Assembly: GCA_046152925.1 (NCBI GenBank)
Contig: JBJXFX010000060.1
Coordinates: 1-16,949, forward strand
Origin: CAMAUF01 sp046152925
GTDB taxonomy: Bacteria; Chloroflexota; Dehalococcoidia; Tepidiformales; Tepidiformaceae
DNA length: 16,949 nucleotides
Direction of reading: 5' to 3'
Shown here: one piece after another, positions 14,563 through 16,949 of the stretch
Position numbering within the stretch: position 1 is the first letter of the stretch
Layout of the letters: every line of letters begins with the position of its first letter
Position numbers and translations under genes: made by a program
The notes under the pieces: generated by a model
Databases searched by the model: none
The model's input: only the letters and a program-made list of their open reading frames with translations
What the model was told of the DNA's origin: nothing

Positions 14563-15459
14563 ATGACACCAACACGTGCACTCGCCTTAGCGTTCTTTCT
14601 CGGGACCGCCGCCGTCCTGGCCTCATGTTCCGGAAACGCCGGCGAGGGGACTCCGAGCCCGACCGCTGCGACGTCCCCAGCTGGGTCGCCCGCCACGTCC
14701 CCGAGCGTCCCGCCGACACCGCGCCCCGTCACGTCGCCCGCCACGGTGGTACCTCCTGGCAGGTGTCGCGTCGCAGCGGTTGAAGACGGCGACACGATCG
14801 AGGTCGCCGATTGCGCTGAAGCGGGCAGGGTGCGCCTCCTGCTCGTGGATGCTCCGGAAACCGGGAGCGACTGCTATGCGGATGAGGCCCGCAGCTTCCT
14901 CCGCGAACATCTGCTTGGCCGGGCTGTCCGCCTGGAGGCCGATGCGCGCGACAAGGACCAGTACGAGCGCCGCCTCCGCTACGTCTGGCTCGGCGACGAA
15001 CTGGTGAACGAGACGCTTGTCCGCGAAGGGTTCGCCCGCGTCGCGGTGTATGAAAGCACCGCGCAGCTCGAACGCCTTACATCCGCAGAAATCGCGGCGA
15101 AAGGCGCCTCGCGGGGCTTGTGGGGCGCTTGCATCTCTGGAAACTGCGACGGCCCCGTGGTCATCACGAGCCTCGACAAGCGCGCCGAAACCGTCACCGT
15201 CGAGGCGTCGGGCGTGGACCTCACCGGTTGGAGCATCCACAGCGAGAAGGGCTCCGCCTCCGGCCAGCGCTACGCCTTCCCCCGCGGGTTCGTCCTCACG
15301 GGTTCCGTCACGGTCGTCTCTGGCGTCGCGCGGTTCGAGGCGGCTCCTGGGCGGCTCTGGTGGACGAAAGAGCAGGTCTGGAACAACAACGACGACGACG
15401 ATGCGCAGCTGTTCAACGCGGCCAACAAGCTCGTCTGCGAGTTCGACGACGGCCAGTAG
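14563..15459 (+). CDS. Lipoprotein nuclease: SNase-like domain plus lamin-tail domain
   Basis: A 298-residue exported nuclease. The N-terminus is a lipoprotein signal with lipobox LASC, C22 being the lipidated cysteine. A Pro/Ser/Thr-rich linker follows (about 29-65). The SNase-like domain (66-185) retains the residues equivalent to staphylococcal nuclease D21, R35, D40, E43 and R87: D77 in EDGDT, R91, D96 and E99 in VRLLLVDAPET, and R136 in QYERRLRYVW. Calcium-dependent cleavage of extracellular DNA or RNA is thus plausible. The C-terminal part (about 200-295), including GVDLTGWSIHSEKGSASGQRYAFP and LWWTKEQVWNNNDDDDAQLFN, fits a lamin-tail domain, often attached to secreted nucleases. Cysteines at 68, 84 and 104 could form disulfides. 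The ATG at 14563 is chosen for the signal peptide; the in-frame ATG at 14527 would disrupt it. Confidence 0.88.
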   Translation: MTPTRALALAFFLGTAAVLASCSGNAGEGTPSPTAATSPAGSPATSPSVPPTPRPVTSPATVVPPGRCRVAAVEDGDTIEVADCAEAGRVRLLLVDAPETGSDCYADEARSFLREHLLGRAVRLEADARDKDQYERRLRYVWLGDELVNETLVREGFARVAVYESTAQLERLTSAEIAAKGASRGLWGACISGNCDGPVVITSLDKRAETVTVEASGVDLTGWSIHSEKGSASGQRYAFPRGFVLTGSVTVVSGVARFEAAPGRLWWTKEQVWNNNDDDDAQLFNAANKLVCEFDDGQ

Positions 15460-15493
15460 CAGCTGGCCCGTGCTCCGGGTCAGGCAGGCGTGT

Positions 15494-16888
15494 CTAACGC
15501 GTCAACCGCACGGTGGCGGCGCACCCTCTCGTGTTGCCCGCAAGGTCGGTGACGCGCGCGACGAACCGAAAGGTCTTCCCAATGGCACCCTTTAGAGTGA
15601 ACGTCGCGGGAGATTCGGCAGGGAGGGTGGCCCCCCCGGCTTCAGGCGCATCGACGACCGAGACGACCCGCCTGCTTGAGATGCCGTAAGGGTCAGTGCC
15701 GCCAACGGTGACGGTGACTCGCGTTGGCGTCCCGTTCCGCGGTACCGAAGTCCGCGACAACGCAACGGAGCAGGTTGGAGGGCGCCGATCGATCACCACG
15801 GATACGGGGAAGCCAGCGGGCGGGTCGGCGATGTTGCCAGCCGCATCGACGCAGTGCCATCCCGGCTCGAGGTTTACCTTCTGGGTGCGGGCGATGATGA
15901 GATCCGAAGGGAAGGTGTTTCCATCGCTAGACGGCCCCGTCTGGTTGCGGACGATTTCGGGAAGGACGCCTGAACTCTCTGGGTCGTCGAAGCAGACGAA
16001 TCGGATGGCCACAGGCCCGCGGGTCGGATGGCCGGCGACGTACTGTTGGCTGGTGGCCTGGTCGATGAGTTGAACCATGACGACGGGCTTGGTCTGGTCA
16101 CCGGGGTCCGGGCAGCCGTCGCCGTCGGAATAGCCGTCATGATCCTCTGGCGCGACCGGGCATCCGTCGGCAATATCCAGGACATCGTCATTGTCGTCGT
16201 CGGGGTCGCAAGAATTGCCCAATCCATCGTCATCCGCGTTAGCTTGGTCTGGATTGTGGTGGTTAGGGCAGTTATCAGCGGCATCGAGGATGGTATCTCC
16301 GTCGTTGTCGGGCTCCGGGCAACCGTCCGTGTCTTCAAAGCCGTCGGTGTCCTCGGCACGCTCGGGGCACATGTCATCGTCCTCGTCGAGACCATCGCCA
16401 TCCTCATCAAGGAATGGAACGTTTTCGAACGTTGTTGGGAGTCCGAGTGCCACAAGGTCAGCTTCGGAGAGCCATTTGTTGTTCTTTGCGCTGTCGCCGA
16501 GCAGGAAGGAGTAAAGGCGCCACGTGCCCTGTTCGGAGAAGGCTGGGAGGGTGGCGGTGTACGAGTAGATACCATCTTGCGGTGTTCCCGAAACCAGTTG
16601 CTCGCTATAAAAGATAGCATTTAGATACTGGTTTCCGGATGGGCTGCGGAACTGAAGCTGGGTGGGGCCGTTGCCGTTTCCGGACGGTGAGTCGACGATG
16701 TGAGCCGTAAAGGTGATCGTCTGGCTGCCCGCCGACGTATCGACCGTCGCCGGGCTGATCTCGAAGCTAGTCAGCTCCGGCGGGTCCGTGTCTTCGACCG
16801 CATAGACGCGGCTTTCGTGGACACGGAGAATCCCCGCGATAATCGCAAGAGCGAGAATTCCGGAGATTCGAAGAGTGCTCGATGTCAT
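15494..16888 (-). CDS. Secreted protein with thrombospondin type-3-like calcium repeats and Ig-like regions
   Basis: A 464-residue exported protein. Residues 1-30 form a signal peptide with probable cleavage after VYA. Residues 31-155 look like a beta-rich domain (PPELTSFEISPATVDTSAGSQ...). Residues 161-265 are an Asp/Cys-rich array in the style of thrombospondin type-3 repeats (DEDGDGLDEDDDMCP, DNDGDTILDAADNCP, DPDDDNDDVLDIADGCP, DGYSDGDGCPDP), which bind calcium. Two beta-rich, Ig-like segments with VDAAGNIADPP and VTDLAGNTRGC motifs follow (266-370, 371-464). No membrane anchor, OmpA domain or sorting signal is seen at the C-terminus, so it is probably released or held by partners. The DNA is visibly less GC-rich than its neighbours, most clearly over the repeats. 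An in-frame ATG at 16942 would put 18 extra residues before the signal peptide and is not preferred. Confidence 0.85.
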   Translation of the reverse strand: MTSSTLRISGILALAIIAGILRVHESRVYAVEDTDPPELTSFEISPATVDTSAGSQTITFTAHIVDSPSGNGNGPTQLQFRSPSGNQYLNAIFYSEQLVSGTPQDGIYSYTATLPAFSEQGTWRLYSFLLGDSAKNNKWLSEADLVALGLPTTFENVPFLDEDGDGLDEDDDMCPERAEDTDGFEDTDGCPEPDNDGDTILDAADNCPNHHNPDQANADDDGLGNSCDPDDDNDDVLDIADGCPVAPEDHDGYSDGDGCPDPGDQTKPVVMVQLIDQATSQQYVAGHPTRGPVAIRFVCFDDPESSGVLPEIVRNQTGPSSDGNTFPSDLIIARTQKVNLEPGWHCVDAAGNIADPPAGFPVSVVIDRRPPTCSVALSRTSVPRNGTPTRVTVTVGGTDPYGISSRRVVSVVDAPEAGGATLPAESPATFTLKGAIGKTFRFVARVTDLAGNTRGCAATVRLTR

Positions 16889-16949
16889 GGCTTTCAACCC
16901 AAGGGCCTCGACAACTCTACAGGGGCCGACGGACCTAGTCATCAAAGCG

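Noticed and set aside
16028..16624. A hydrophobic 198-codon frame on the plus strand in the last gene
   Set aside because: It is the mirror of the Asp-rich repeats: GAT/GAC reads as ATC/GTC on the other strand and gives artificial Ile/Val stretches. The minus-strand gene has a signal peptide and domain pattern.
1..16949. tRNA, rRNA, CRISPR arrays, insertion sequences, attachment sites or a phage/defence island
   Set aside because: No cloverleaf, ribosomal, direct-repeat/spacer, transposase or integrase signature was seen on either strand; every sizeable open region belongs to the genes listed.

Overview
The window is a GC-rich stretch of bacterial chromosome, densely packed with protein genes. 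It carries no rRNA, tRNA, CRISPR array or recognisable insertion sequence. Several traits fit a Chloroflexota-like bacterium: very high GC at third codon positions, frequent GTG starts, a giant GAF-array sensor kinase, a PNPOx/FDOR-type flavoprotein, an ACAD10/11-like acyl-CoA dehydrogenase, and lipoprotein and secreted proteins with Ca-binding repeats. That assignment is inference from gene content only; no taxonomic marker gene is present.

Left part (1-3060). A divergent pair opens the window: an unrecognised six-helix membrane protein on the minus strand and a PAP2-type phosphatase on the plus strand. The intergenic region between them contains a perfect TGTGA-N6-TCACA palindrome of the CRP/FNR type. 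A tight two-gene plus-strand unit follows, a PNPOx-like flavin/F420 split-barrel protein and a short-chain dehydrogenase 18 bases apart. The dehydrogenase overlaps the next, convergent gene by 11 bases.

Centre (3050-12228). Nearly 8 kb is one gene, a histidine kinase of about 2649 residues. Its order is TM1, extracytoplasmic sensor domain, TM2, HAMP, PAS, eleven consecutive GAF domains, HisKA_3 and HATPase_c. A complete NarL/LuxR-type response regulator lies directly upstream in the same operon, with a 7-base gap. A receiver-only protein without DNA-binding domain is transcribed away from the regulator across a 175-base intergenic region. That region holds a 15-base perfect palindrome next to a TATAGT -10-like box. 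The three genes look like one signalling locus with many inputs, one transcriptional output and a possible phosphate sink or connector.

Right part (12243-16888). An unrecognised eight-helix membrane protein is divergent from an acyl-CoA dehydrogenase, which ends at a strong hairpin terminator. A lipoprotein follows that fuses a staphylococcal-nuclease-like domain to a lamin-tail domain; its start codon sits just after a perfect 9-bp inverted repeat that buries the likely ribosome binding site. Convergent with it is a secreted protein with thrombospondin type-3-like Asp-rich repeats and Ig-like regions, whose base composition is noticeably less GC-rich than its neighbours. No gap between called genes exceeds 300 bases.
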